Shown piece after piece: positions 1 through 5,669 of a stretch of 11,730 nt of DNA. Below the pieces are notes generated by a model. It searched no databases, was not told the origin of the DNA, and worked only from the letters and a program-made list of their open reading frames with translations. This stretch comes from an uncultured Prevotella sp. (GTDB lineage Bacteria; Bacteroidota; Bacteroidia; Bacteroidales; Bacteroidaceae). Positions within the stretch are counted from its first letter, which is position 1, and each line of letters starts with the position of its first letter. Location of the stretch: NCBI GenBank assembly GCA_934230965.1, contig CAKQFW010000042.1, positions 1 to 11,730 on the forward strand. The letters run 5' to 3'. Position numbers and translations under genes: made by a program.

Positions 1-231
1 TATGAGGACAGTATTAATGCATATCGCGATATAGTGAATGCAATAAGAACGGCAGAAAAGAAAAAGTTTGCTGAAGGACGTGCTGAAGGTCGAGCTGAGG
101 GCCTTGCCGAAGGTCGTGCAGAAGGACTTATTGAAGTTGCGAAAAAGATGCTTGACAAAGGTATGTCTGCTGATGTTGTTGCCGAAATGACAGGCTTATC
201 ACTTGATAAGGTTTCTAGTTTGATACAGTAA
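1..231 (+). CDS. C-terminal tail of Rpn-family PD-(D/E)XK nuclease / putative transposase (5' partial)
   Basis: The frame is open from base 1 to the TAA at 229-231, so the gene begins outside the window. The GTG at 34 is an internal Val codon, not a start. The visible 76 residues begin YEDSINAYRDIVNAI, then run into a charged helix made of AEGR/AEGL tetrapeptides, and end in a short helical segment (AKKMLDKGMSADVVAEMTGLS). This is the usual C-terminus of Bacteroidetes Rpn (recombination-promoting nuclease, PDDEXK_2) proteins. The family's catalytic domain is N-terminal and cannot be checked here. Known members are Mg-dependent DNA endonucleases that raise RecA-independent recombination. The tail resembles the 'LKxGxsxexIaexTGLsxeeI' helix-turn-helix-like ending common in the family. 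Family assignment is by memory of the tail only, so moderately sure. Confidence 0.75.
   Translation, partial: YEDSINAYRDIVNAIRTAEKKKFAEGRAEGRAEGLAEGRAEGLIEVAKKMLDKGMSADVVAEMTGLSLDKVSSLIQ
70..129 (+). repeat. 12-bp in-frame coding repeat, five copies
   Basis: Five consecutive 12-nt units (70-81, 82-93, 94-105, 106-117, 118-129) follow the pattern GCnGAnGGnCGn/CTn and encode AEGR, AEGR, AEGL, AEGR, AEGL in the Rpn-like protein tail. Third positions vary, so the units are old enough to have drifted. The in-frame period means copy number could change without breaking the protein. Confidence 0.85.
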
Positions 232-256
232 AATGCTGAAATATAACAATACTAAA

Positions 257-300
257 AACGGCTATAGACAGCCCTATAACGATGGGTGTCTATAGCCGTT
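257..300. terminator. Bidirectional intrinsic terminator between convergent genes
   Basis: A perfect 14-bp inverted repeat, AACGGCTATAGACA (257-270) and TGTCTATAGCCGTT (287-300), surrounds a 16-nt loop in which CCC (272-274) can also pair with GGG (284-286). On the minus strand the hairpin runs into a TTTTT tract (complement of 254-258). On the plus strand it is followed by a weaker T-rich stretch. It lies 25 bases after the Rpn-like gene and 69 bases after the downstream kinase stop, so it can serve both. Confidence 0.85.
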
Positions 301-369
301 GTGCTTTATTATCTTTAGCTGAATTTGTTTAAGCTATATGGGAAGGTAGAAACAAAGTTGACGAAGGGG

Positions 370-984
370 CTACTTAAATAGTCCGAACAATCGTGCGTCA
401 ATCTTGTCTGTAATGCGTCTGAAGGCTTCGGCATCTGACTCAAACTTTTGAGTGTCGCCATCAACAATAATTAGGTTGCCCTTATAGTCTTTTATCCACT
501 CTTCGTATCTTTCGTTCAATCCTGTAAGATAATCGATACGTATTGTCTGTTCACATTCGCGTCCGCGCTTGCCTATTTGGTTAATAAGATTAGGCACGGT
601 AGAGCGAATGTATATCATCAAGTCGGGCAATTTTACAAGCGTCATCATCGTGTCAAACAAGTCGGAGTAGTTGTTGAAGTCGCGGTCAGACATGTATCCC
701 TGTCCGTGCAGGTTGGGCGCAAAGATACAGGCATCTTCAAAGATGGTGCGGTCTTGTATGATGTCTTTGTCGCTTTGGCTTATTTCTACCACTTCTTTAA
801 AACGCTTGTTAAGGAAGTAAATTTGCAGGTTAAACGACCATCTTGACATGTCGTTATAGAAATCGTCAAGATAAGGATTATGTTCTACGGGTTCAAAACG
901 GGGTGACCAGTTATATCGTTTTGCCAACATCTTTGTCAGTGTGGTCTTGCCACTGCCAATGTTACCGGCTACAGCTATATGCAT
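370..984 (-). CDS. Deoxynucleoside kinase (second gene of tandem pair)
   Basis: This 204-aa protein of the dNK/dGK-dAK family phosphorylates deoxynucleosides to 5'-monophosphates with ATP for dNTP salvage in the cytoplasm. Visible motifs are the P-loop GNIGSGKTT (7-15), the catalytic Glu31 in EPV, the substrate-binding Y/W region 38-58, the DRT motif (78-80) followed by E83-D84, and the arginine-rich lid KRGRECEQ (139-146). Length is normal for bacterial members. The gene follows its paralogue by only 11 bases (985-995), so the two are surely co-transcribed. About 89 of the first 160 residues are identical to the upstream copy, aligned without gaps (hand count). The pair resembles the tandem dAK/dGK and dAK/dCK genes of Lactobacillus, which form heterodimers. 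Substrate preference cannot be read from the sequence. Confidence 0.93.
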   Translation of the reverse strand: MHIAVAGNIGSGKTTLTKMLAKRYNWSPRFEPVEHNPYLDDFYNDMSRWSFNLQIYFLNKRFKEVVEISQSDKDIIQDRTIFEDACIFAPNLHGQGYMSDRDFNNYSDLFDTMMTLVKLPDLMIYIRSTVPNLINQIGKRGRECEQTIRIDYLTGLNERYEEWIKDYKGNLIIVDGDTQKFESDAEAFRRITDKIDARLFGLFK

Positions 985-995
985 TGTTGTTTCTG

Positions 996-1622
996 TTATT
1001 TAATATGGGTAGGATGTATGGGAAAGATAGCGTCTATCTTATCTGTGATAAATTTAAAGTCGTCAGGACGCGTCTTATAATCGAGCTTATCCACATCAAT
1101 CGTGAGCACTTTTCCTTTATATTTACTCTGGATAAAGTCCTCGTATCTGTCGTTCAGACCTTGAAGATACTCGATAGGTATTTTTTGTTCGCACTCACGT
1201 CCACGCTTTTGTATGTTCTCCACAAGATGGGGTACTGAAGCTCTGAGATATATCATCAGGTCAGGCAGTTTTATCTTCTCTACCATAATCTCATAAAGCT
1301 CCATATACGTCTCAAAGTCGCGGTCACTCAGGTTGCCTTGCTCATAATTGTTTGCCGTGAACACGAACACACCTTCATGAAGGGTTCGGTCTTGAATAAC
1401 AATGTTCTTCGAATTAGAAAAATCGAGAACATCTTTGAAGCGTTCTTTCAAGAAAAACACTTCCATGGCAAACGACCACCTCTGCAAGTCTTTATAGTAG
1501 TCGTCCATATAAGGATTATCTACTACAGCCTCATACCGCGGTTCCCATTGGTAATGCTCGGCAAGCATCTGTGTAAGCGTAGTCTTACCGCAACCAATAT
1601 TTCCTGCTATTCCTATATACAC
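996..1622 (-). CDS. Deoxynucleoside kinase (first gene of tandem pair, GTG start)
   Basis: This 208-aa protein is paralogous to the downstream kinase. It has P-loop GNIGCGKTT (7-15), Glu31, the DRT motif (78-80) and the lid KRGRECEQ (139-146). The start is GTG at 1620-1622: no ATG lies between it and the upstream in-frame stop, and the N-terminus MYIGIAGNIG aligns with MHIAVAGNIG of its partner. No Shine-Dalgarno site is seen. After DRT the two proteins diverge: here it reads LHEGVFVFT, against IFEDACIFA in the partner. This position lines the deoxyribonucleoside pocket in the family, so the two may differ in substrate. The promoter and a folded leader lie upstream (1793-1823, 1684-1746). Confidence 0.93.
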   Translation of the reverse strand: MYIGIAGNIGCGKTTLTQMLAEHYQWEPRYEAVVDNPYMDDYYKDLQRWSFAMEVFFLKERFKDVLDFSNSKNIVIQDRTLHEGVFVFTANNYEQGNLSDRDFETYMELYEIMVEKIKLPDLMIYLRASVPHLVENIQKRGRECEQKIPIEYLQGLNDRYEDFIQSKYKGKVLTIDVDKLDYKTRPDDFKFITDKIDAIFPIHPTHIK

Positions 1623-1683
1623 GGGTTGAATTCTGTATTTTAATTAAATGATAAATCAGTGAAAAGCAATAGATTAATATGCC

Positions 1684-1746
1684 AGTAGAGAGCGTGTGGT
1701 ACATCTCTGCCAGCTGGCAGCCCTACCCATTGTGCATGCCTCTACT
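1684..1746 (-). promoter_or_regulatory. Folded leader RNA element upstream of the deoxynucleoside kinases
   Basis: The 63-base element can pair along most of its length. AGTAGAG (1684-1690) pairs with CTCTACT (1740-1746); GCGTG (1692-1696) with CATGC (1735-1739, one G-U); TGGTA (1697-1701) with TACCCA (1724-1729, one bulged C); CTGCC (1707-1711) with GGCAG (1716-1720) around an AGCT loop. On the minus strand it sits between the predicted promoter and the kinase GTG, within a leader of about 165 nt. It has no trailing U-run, so it is not an obvious terminator. Function is unknown; cis-regulation or processing is an inference. Confidence 0.45.
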
Positions 1747-1792
1747 TTAGCTTATAAAGTTGGCGTTACTCAGTGGGTTTTATTAAGCTTGG

Positions 1793-1823
1793 CAAAGTTA
1801 GCAATTTAAATTGAGATATTCAA
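1793..1823 (-). promoter_or_regulatory. Bacteroidetes-type promoter for the kinase operon
   Basis: On the minus strand a TTG (complement of 1821-1823) is followed after exactly 20 nt by TAACTTTG (complement of 1793-1800), matching the Bacteroides -33/-7 consensus TTTG / TAnnTTTG. Transcription would start near 1785 and give a leader of about 165 nt before the GTG at 1622. Confidence 0.7.
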
Positions 1824-1848
1824 CCAGACAGCAATATAAATAAACAGA

Positions 1849-1897
1849 AAAAGAGCTGTATCGCTCTCTTTGGTAGAGATGCTGATACAGCTCTTTT
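1849..1897. terminator. Intrinsic terminator after the ferredoxin gene
   Basis: A perfect 14-bp inverted repeat, AAAAGAGCTGTATC (1849-1862) and GATACAGCTCTTTT (1884-1897), has a 21-nt loop. It begins 65 bases past the ferredoxin stop on the minus strand and ends in TTTT there; the plus side is also T-rich (TTTTATTTTT). It insulates the kinase promoter from the ferredoxin transcript. The rest of the 340-base gap 1623-1962 holds only the kinase promoter and leader. Confidence 0.8.
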
Positions 1898-1962
1898 ATT
1901 TTTGTGCCGCGCCATATAGCATGGTGGCGGCTATTATCTGTGTGCTCTATGCAACCAGATGA

Positions 1963-2130
1963 TTAGCCCAGGCTGATAGCCTCTGAGGGACATACGTCAG
2001 CGCATGTGCCACACTCAGTGCAGACATCGGGGTTGATAGAATACTTTTCGCCTTCAGAGATAGCGCCAGAAGGACACTCGTCAATACATGTACCGCAAGC
2101 GATACAATCGTCACCAATTACGTAAGCCAT
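1963..2130 (-). CDS. 2[4Fe-4S] bacterial-type ferredoxin
   Basis: This 55-aa gene carries two CxxCxxCxxxCP cluster motifs: Cys9-12-15-19 followed by Pro20, and Cys37-40-43-47 followed by Pro48. That is the classic clostridial-type ferredoxin carrying two [4Fe-4S] clusters, a soluble low-potential one-electron carrier for enzymes such as pyruvate:ferredoxin oxidoreductase or hydrogenase in anaerobes. It starts MAYVIGDDC and ends EAISLG, a full-length protein for the family. It stands alone between two terminator-like structures, so it is probably monocistronic. Its physiological partner cannot be deduced from the neighbours. Confidence 0.95.
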   Translation of the reverse strand: MAYVIGDDCIACGTCIDECPSGAISEGEKYSINPDVCTECGTCADVCPSEAISLG

Positions 2131-2200
2131 AATAGTTTATTAAAAAATATTGTTAATAATGTTATTGTATAATTCTTAGGCCATTGCCTTTAAAACTCCA

Positions 2201-2208
2201 CAAAGTTA
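2201..2208 (-). promoter_or_regulatory. -7 box for the ferredoxin gene
   Basis: TAACTTTG on the minus strand (complement of 2201-2208) is a perfect TAnnTTTG box about 70 bases upstream of the ferredoxin ATG. No good TTTG is seen 19-21 nt further upstream, so the -33 element is weak or absent. Confidence 0.5.
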
Positions 2209-2283
2209 AGCATTTTATTTTATATTGTGCACTATTCGGCCGAAATTTAACAATTTTATTTGTAAAACATCGGTCCTTATGTT

Positions 2284-2301
2284 ACACAATAAAAATTGTG
2301 T
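2284..2301. terminator. Possible weak terminator hairpin after porT
   Basis: ACACAAT (2284-2290) and ATTGTGT (2295-2301) form a 7-bp stem with a 4-nt AAAA loop, 18 bases past the porT stop on the minus strand. There is no clear T-run after it in that direction, so termination here is only a possibility. Confidence 0.3.
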
Positions 2302-2319
2302 GCTGTGGCCTTGCGCACC

Positions 2320-3060
2320 TTATTCAAAGTAGAAGCTGAGCACAATCATCTTAGTATGAGCCTCTTTCAGCGCGTTGGTATAAACCTTTAGGTTCTTGTC
2401 GCGCATCTCTTTAGCGTGGTTCTGGTCGATAGAGTTGCCCAGCCCGTACATGAACTTTAGTTCGGGGCGAAGCTTAAAGAAGGGTAGATAGAAGTCGCAA
2501 CCCATGCCCACCTCGGCAAACATGCCATAGCGTTTCAGCTTTAGTATGTCGCCAGTTTTGCCACTAAGGTTGATGGTGGGCGTGAGGCCCGCCATAAGAT
2601 AGGGGCGGTGGTTGTTGAAGCGCGGCGCTGCAAAGATGAGGTCGAAGGCCGAGGCTATATACACGGTCTTCAGTTCCTGTGTTTGTTGCAGCGGTGCCGT
2701 GTCGTCAAGGGCAGTGAGCTTGCGGTAGGTGAGGTGCCTTGTGCCGAAATACATGGTGGGGGCGAAGCGAAACTGGAAGTGGGTGTTAAGGCGCAGTTCG
2801 CCCAGCACACCCACGTTGAAACCCATGTCCCAGCGGTCTTGGTCGGCGCTGACGATGGCTGTTTCGGTGGTTCCGTCGTCGTTAGTGATGGTGATAGGCT
2901 GTGCCAGTGTGAGCTCAAGGTCTTGCACGTGCGTGCCCACCACCACACCAAAGTGCAGCGGGCGCAGGTCGGTGTATGGCCTGTTTTGCACCACACGTTC
3001 TTGTGCGTGCATCCCCACAAATGTCATCATCATGACGACCACAGCTATAATCTTTCTCAT
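2320..3060 (-). CDS. porT: PorT-like outer-membrane beta-barrel protein (type IX secretion)
   Basis: This 246-aa protein has a signal peptide at residues 1-19 (MRKIIAVVVMMMTFVGMHA, then Q). The mature part alternates short amphipathic beta strands: FGVVVGTHVQDLEL, FRFAPTMYFGTRHLTY, RPYLMAGLTPTINL, and a C-terminal strand ending in an aromatic (MIVLSFYFE), as outer-membrane barrels do. The motif NRPYTDLRPLHFG...GTHVQDLEL and the length match PorT/SprT of the Por secretion system. In Porphyromonas gingivalis PorT is required for export of gingipains. A T9SS-type cargo is encoded at 8323-9654 in this window. The gene lies 34 bases downstream of a small basic-protein gene and may share the purH transcript. 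The barrel assignment is secure; the porT name rests on recalled motifs. Confidence 0.8.
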   Translation of the reverse strand: MRKIIAVVVMMMTFVGMHAQERVVQNRPYTDLRPLHFGVVVGTHVQDLELTLAQPITITNDDGTTETAIVSADQDRWDMGFNVGVLGELRLNTHFQFRFAPTMYFGTRHLTYRKLTALDDTAPLQQTQELKTVYIASAFDLIFAAPRFNNHRPYLMAGLTPTINLSGKTGDILKLKRYGMFAEVGMGCDFYLPFFKLRPELKFMYGLGNSIDQNHAKEMRDKNLKVYTNALKEAHTKMIVLSFYFE

Positions 3061-3094
3061 GTTTTCTTCTTTCGGCTTTCGGGTTATGCTCGTC

Positions 3095-3301
3095 TTACCG
3101 CTTGCTACGGTTGGCCCGTTGCTCGCGGTATTTAGCTTTCTGCCGGGCCGAGCCGCTTCCGTGGGCTCCGGTGATGTATTTTTTCTTTTTGGCTTTGGTT
3201 TTCACCTTGCCATCGTCTTCGCGTTTGTTGCTTGCTCCGCCGCGTCCCCAAGAGATGCCGCCGCCAGCAATGATAGCGTCAATATCGTCGCCTTTGCTCA
3301 T
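3095..3301 (-). CDS. Small basic protein of unknown function
   Basis: A 68-aa ORF starts with ATG at 3299-3301. I do not recognise a named family. The N-terminus is acidic and glycine-rich (MSKGDDIDAIIAGGGISWGRGG); the C-terminal half is strongly basic (KTKAKKKK, then ARQKAKYREQRANRSKR), which suggests RNA or ribosome binding or a disordered tail. There is no signal peptide or membrane segment. Codon use resembles its neighbours (GGC, CGC, GCC, AAA common), and it fits the gap between purH (62 bases upstream) and porT (34 bases downstream) on the same strand, which supports a real gene. Overlapping plus-strand ORFs at 2729-3392 look like shadows. Function not inferred. Confidence 0.6.
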   Translation of the reverse strand: MSKGDDIDAIIAGGGISWGRGGASNKREDDGKVKTKAKKKKYITGAHGSGSARQKAKYREQRANRSKR

Positions 3302-3363
3302 AAATGTTTATCTACTCGTTATTAATATTCGTTGTTTATCGGTAGCGTTGTGCCTACCAACGA

Positions 3364-4545
3364 TTAATGGTGGAAGAGGCGCACGCCAGTAAAGGCCATT
3401 GCAATGCCATATTTGTCGCAAGTGTCGATAACATTGTCGTCGCGCACTGAGCCACCAGCCTGTGCTATATACTGCACACCGCTCTTGTGGGCACGCTCGA
3501 TGTTGTCGCCGAAGGGGAAGAAGGCATCAGAGCCCAGCGCTACGCCAGTGTTCTGTGCTATCCATTCTTTCTTCTCTTCAAGGGTCAGCACCTCGGGCTT
3601 TTCTTTAAAGAACAGCTGCCATGTGCCATCGCGCAGCACGTCGTCGTGATCTTCAGAGATGTATACGTCGATGGTGTTGTCGCGGTCGGCGCGGCGTATG
3701 CCGTCAATGAAAGGTAGGTTCATCACCTTGGGGTGCTGGCGCAACCACCATATGTCGGCCTTATTGCCAGCCAGGCGGGTGCAGTGGATGCGGCTCTGCT
3801 GTCCGGCACCGATGCCGATAGCCTGTCCGTCTTTTACATAGCATACCGAGTTCGACTGGGTATATTTCAGCGTAATGAGCGAGATGATAAGGTCGCGCAT
3901 AGCCTCGGGGCTGAAGGTCTTATTCTGTGTAGGAATGTTGGCAAAGAGGGCAGGGTCGCTCAGGTTTACCTCGTTGCGTCCTTGCTCGAAGGTAACGCCA
4001 AACACCTGTTTGTGCTCGATAGGAGCAGGACGATAGGCGGGATCAATCTTGATAACGTTGTAGGTGCCCTTACGTTTTGCCTTCAGTATGTCAAGGGCTT
4101 CGGGGGTAAAGTCGGGGGCAATAACACCGTCGCTCACCTCGCGCTTGATAAGGGTGGCGGTAGCAGCGTCGCAAGTGTCGCTCAGCGCTACAAAGTCGCC
4201 GTACGAACTCATGCGGTCGGCACCACGGGCGCGGGCATAGGCACAGGCAATGGGCGACAGCTCAATGTTAAGGTCGTCAACAAAGTAAATCTTCTTCAGC
4301 GTGTCGCTCAGGGGCAGACCAATGGCGGCACCTGCAGGCGATACGTGCTTGAATGAGGCTGCAGCGGCAAGGCCAGTGGCCTCTTTCAACTCTTTTACCA
4401 ACTGCCATGAGTTGAGGGCGTCGAGGAAATTGATGTAGCCCGGACGGCCGTTGAGCACTTCGATGGGCAACTCGCCTTCGGTCATGTAGATGCGCGAAGG
4501 CTTTTGGTTAGGATTGCATCCGTACTTTAATGCTAATTCTTTCAT
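3364..4545 (-). CDS. purH: Stand-alone AICAR formyltransferase
   Basis: This 393-aa cytoplasmic enzyme transfers the formyl group of 10-formyl-THF to AICAR, giving FAICAR, the penultimate step of IMP synthesis. Only the AICARFT domain is present. The N-terminal IMP cyclohydrolase domain (about 200 residues) of ordinary bifunctional PurH (over 500 aa) is missing; the protein starts MKELALKYGCNPNQ, exactly where that domain boundary falls. Key motifs are KHVSPAG (66-72, with catalytic Lys66-His67), YARARGADRMSSYGDF (103-118), KYTQSNSV (227-234), GAGQQSR (246-252), SDAFFPF (339-345) and C-terminal FTGVRLFHH. These read much closer to animal ATIC than to E. coli PurH. IMP cyclohydrolase must be encoded elsewhere. 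Its promoter lies at 4581-4611; the small gene and porT follow on the same strand. Confidence 0.93.
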   Translation of the reverse strand: MKELALKYGCNPNQKPSRIYMTEGELPIEVLNGRPGYINFLDALNSWQLVKELKEATGLAAAASFKHVSPAGAAIGLPLSDTLKKIYFVDDLNIELSPIACAYARARGADRMSSYGDFVALSDTCDAATATLIKREVSDGVIAPDFTPEALDILKAKRKGTYNVIKIDPAYRPAPIEHKQVFGVTFEQGRNEVNLSDPALFANIPTQNKTFSPEAMRDLIISLITLKYTQSNSVCYVKDGQAIGIGAGQQSRIHCTRLAGNKADIWWLRQHPKVMNLPFIDGIRRADRDNTIDVYISEDHDDVLRDGTWQLFFKEKPEVLTLEEKKEWIAQNTGVALGSDAFFPFGDNIERAHKSGVQYIAQAGGSVRDDNVIDTCDKYGIAMAFTGVRLFHH

Positions 4546-4580
4546 ATTCGTGGATATTGAAGAAATGTGATATTGCGTTG

Positions 4581-4611
4581 CAAAAGTAATGCTTTTTTTT
4601 CATATACACAA
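4581..4611 (-). promoter_or_regulatory. Bacteroidetes-type promoter for purH
   Basis: On the minus strand a TTG (complement of 4609-4611) is followed after 20 nt by TACTTTTG (complement of 4581-4588), a perfect TAnnTTTG. The spacer includes an A8 tract. It lies about 36 bases upstream of the purH ATG. Confidence 0.7.
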
Positions 4612-4720
4612 CACTATGCCTTGCCTCACCGCGATATTGGTGTGCTAAATATTAGGATATGAATGTGAAAAAGACCAAAAAAACAACCCTCGCGATGTGC
4701 GCCATCTCATTTCTTTTTGT

Positions 4721-4728
4721 TACTTTTG
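4721..4728 (+). promoter_or_regulatory. -7 box for the 88-aa protein gene
   Basis: TACTTTTG on the plus strand fits TAnnTTTG and is the same octamer as in the purH promoter on the other strand. It lies 35 bases before the ATG at 4764. No TTTG is seen 19-21 nt upstream, so the -33 part is poor. If active, it excludes the ATG at 4659 as the main start. Confidence 0.5.
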
Positions 4729-4763
4729 TGCCCAGTATAAAAGCTATCAGGAGATTTGTATTT

Positions 4764-5030
4764 ATGGAACATTTGATGAAAGAGCTACGCAAGATGGAAA
4801 CGGCCATGGAAAATGGCGTAGTTCGGAAAAATCCGTTGCGACTGCAAACGCTTAAAAAGCTTATTGGATACCTGCTGGGAACCGATAAACCGAAGCGTGA
4901 GCGACTGGATAATTTGTCGCTGCTACTGGGATTTCAAAATTGGGATGCCTTTAAAAATGCGTTGCACGGAACTGACGATGGCGAGGGAAATTATGACTCG
5001 ACACCGCAAGTAAAAATAAAAAAACAATAA
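4764..5030 (+). CDS. Small conserved-looking protein of unknown function (88 aa)
   Basis: The frame is open from an ATG at 4659, but I place the start at 4764. A TAnnTTTG box (4721-4728) falls inside the longer version, AGGAG (4749-4753) lies 10 bases before this ATG, and the first 35 codons give only a spurious signal-peptide-like stretch. The 88-aa product begins MEHLMKELRKMETAMENGVV. Its core, PLRLQTLKKLIGYLLG then RLDNLSLLLGFQNWDAFKNALHG (about residues 22-69), recalls the 'TLdxLaryLGYxsWedF' module seen in many Bacteroidetes regulatory proteins. The tail is acidic, then basic (DDGEGNY...KIKKQ). There are no membrane segments. It is divergent from purH and ends before a bidirectional terminator. 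A small nucleic-acid-binding or regulatory role is a guess. Confidence 0.7.
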   Translation: MEHLMKELRKMETAMENGVVRKNPLRLQTLKKLIGYLLGTDKPKRERLDNLSLLLGFQNWDAFKNALHGTDDGEGNYDSTPQVKIKKQ

Positions 5031-5107
5031 ACCAACAAGGAAAAATCTGAAAAAAGAAATAATTGAAAGGAGGGATATCTTTAAAACAGATATCAACAAA
5101 GGGCATA

Positions 5108-5155
5108 AAAAAAGGACATAGGCACCATGAAGAAGATGTGCTTCTGTCCTTTTTT
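5108..5155. terminator. Bidirectional terminator between the 88-aa gene and rplS
   Basis: AAAAAAGGACA (5108-5118) pairs with TGTCCTTTTTT (5145-5155), and inside it GCAC pairs with GTGC. T-runs follow in both directions (TTTTTTATTTTT on plus, TTTTTTT on minus). A second small hairpin, GATATCT (5074-5080) / AGATATC (5088-5094), lies just upstream on the plus side. Confidence 0.85.
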
Positions 5156-5186
5156 ATTTTTCCGCTTAGAGTGGAAAGGAGGTTGA

Positions 5187-5546
5187 TTACTCGCCTGTAA
5201 CGACGCGCTTCTCTGCAATACGAGCCTTCTTACCAGTGAGGCCACGCAGATAGTAAAGCTTAGCGCGACGAACCTTACCGTGCTTGTTAACGGTAATGCT
5301 GTCGATGTTGGGCGACTCGATGGGGAAGATACGCTCTACACCAACGGTACCAGACATCTTACGAACGGTGAAACGCTTCTTCTCACCATGGCCGCTAATC
5401 TTGATAACAACACCACGGTAGAGCTGGATACGCTCCTTTGAACCCTCGATAATTTTGTAAGCGACAGTGATGGTGTCACCCGACTTGAACTCGGGGAACT
5501 GCTTGCCGGTTGCAAATGCTTCTTCAGCAACTTTAATTAAATCCAT
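5187..5546 (-). CDS. rplS: 50S ribosomal protein L19
   Basis: This 119-aa protein is full length for L19 (bL19), a 50S protein at the 30S-50S interface. Diagnostic segments are [22 protein letters not shown] (about 20-41), the [13 protein letters not shown] motif (42-54), [21 protein letters not shown] (59-79) and the basic C-terminal region [19 protein letters not shown]. The start ATG at 5544-5546 gives [11 protein letters not shown], the expected Bacteroidetes N-terminus. It is a single-gene unit here: the usual rpsP-rimM-trmD neighbours of Gammaproteobacteria are absent. A strong promoter lies 91-122 bases upstream, leaving a leader of roughly 85 nt that could carry autogenous control. 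Confidence 0.98.
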   Translation of the reverse strand: MDLIKVAEEAFATGKQFPEFKSGDTITVAYKIIEGSKERIQLYRGVVIKISGHGEKKRFTVRKMSGTVGVERIFPIESPNIDSITVNKHGKVRRAKLYYLRGLTGKKARIAEKRVVTGE

Positions 5547-5636
5547 TGTAATTTTGATAATTAAATTTGTTTATCGTTCCAACGTAACATAACGGGCTAC
5601 TCTTCATCCTGTCATCGGTTACGCCGAAAAGCGGTG

Positions 5637-5668
5637 CAAAGTTACGGCTTTTTTCGCTATGCCACAAA
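5637..5668 (-). promoter_or_regulatory. Bacteroidetes-type promoter for rplS
   Basis: On the minus strand TTTG (complement of 5665-5668) is followed after exactly 20 nt by TAACTTTG (complement of 5637-5644). Both elements match the Bacteroidetes -33/-7 consensus, making this the best promoter in the window. Confidence 0.8.
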
Positions 5669-5669
5669 T

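Noticed and set aside
1681..1764. tRNA-like gene in the kinase leader (GCCA...TGGC ends, CAGCTGGCAGAG resembling a D-arm on the minus strand)
   Set aside because: No T-arm GGTTCGAATCC, no proper 7-bp acceptor stem and no anticodon arm could be drawn. The rod-like pairing explains the sequence better.
3341..3358. GGTAG/CTACC hairpin between purH and the 68-aa gene as a terminator
   Set aside because: Only a 5-bp stem with no T-run; read-through into the small gene and porT seems more likely.
2608..3392. Plus-strand ORFs opposite porT and the 68-aa gene, and a minus-strand 116-aa ORF within porT
   Set aside because: Compositions are Cys/His/Trp-rich or low-complexity with no domains. They are shadow frames of a GC-richer coding stretch.
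3404..4356. Plus-strand ORFs of up to 207 aa opposite purH
   Set aside because: They are antisense shadows of a strongly conserved enzyme gene.
4659..4763. N-terminal extension with a signal-peptide-like stretch for the 88-aa protein
   Set aside because: A TAnnTTTG promoter box lies inside it and a better-placed ribosome site precedes the ATG at 4764. Not fully excluded.
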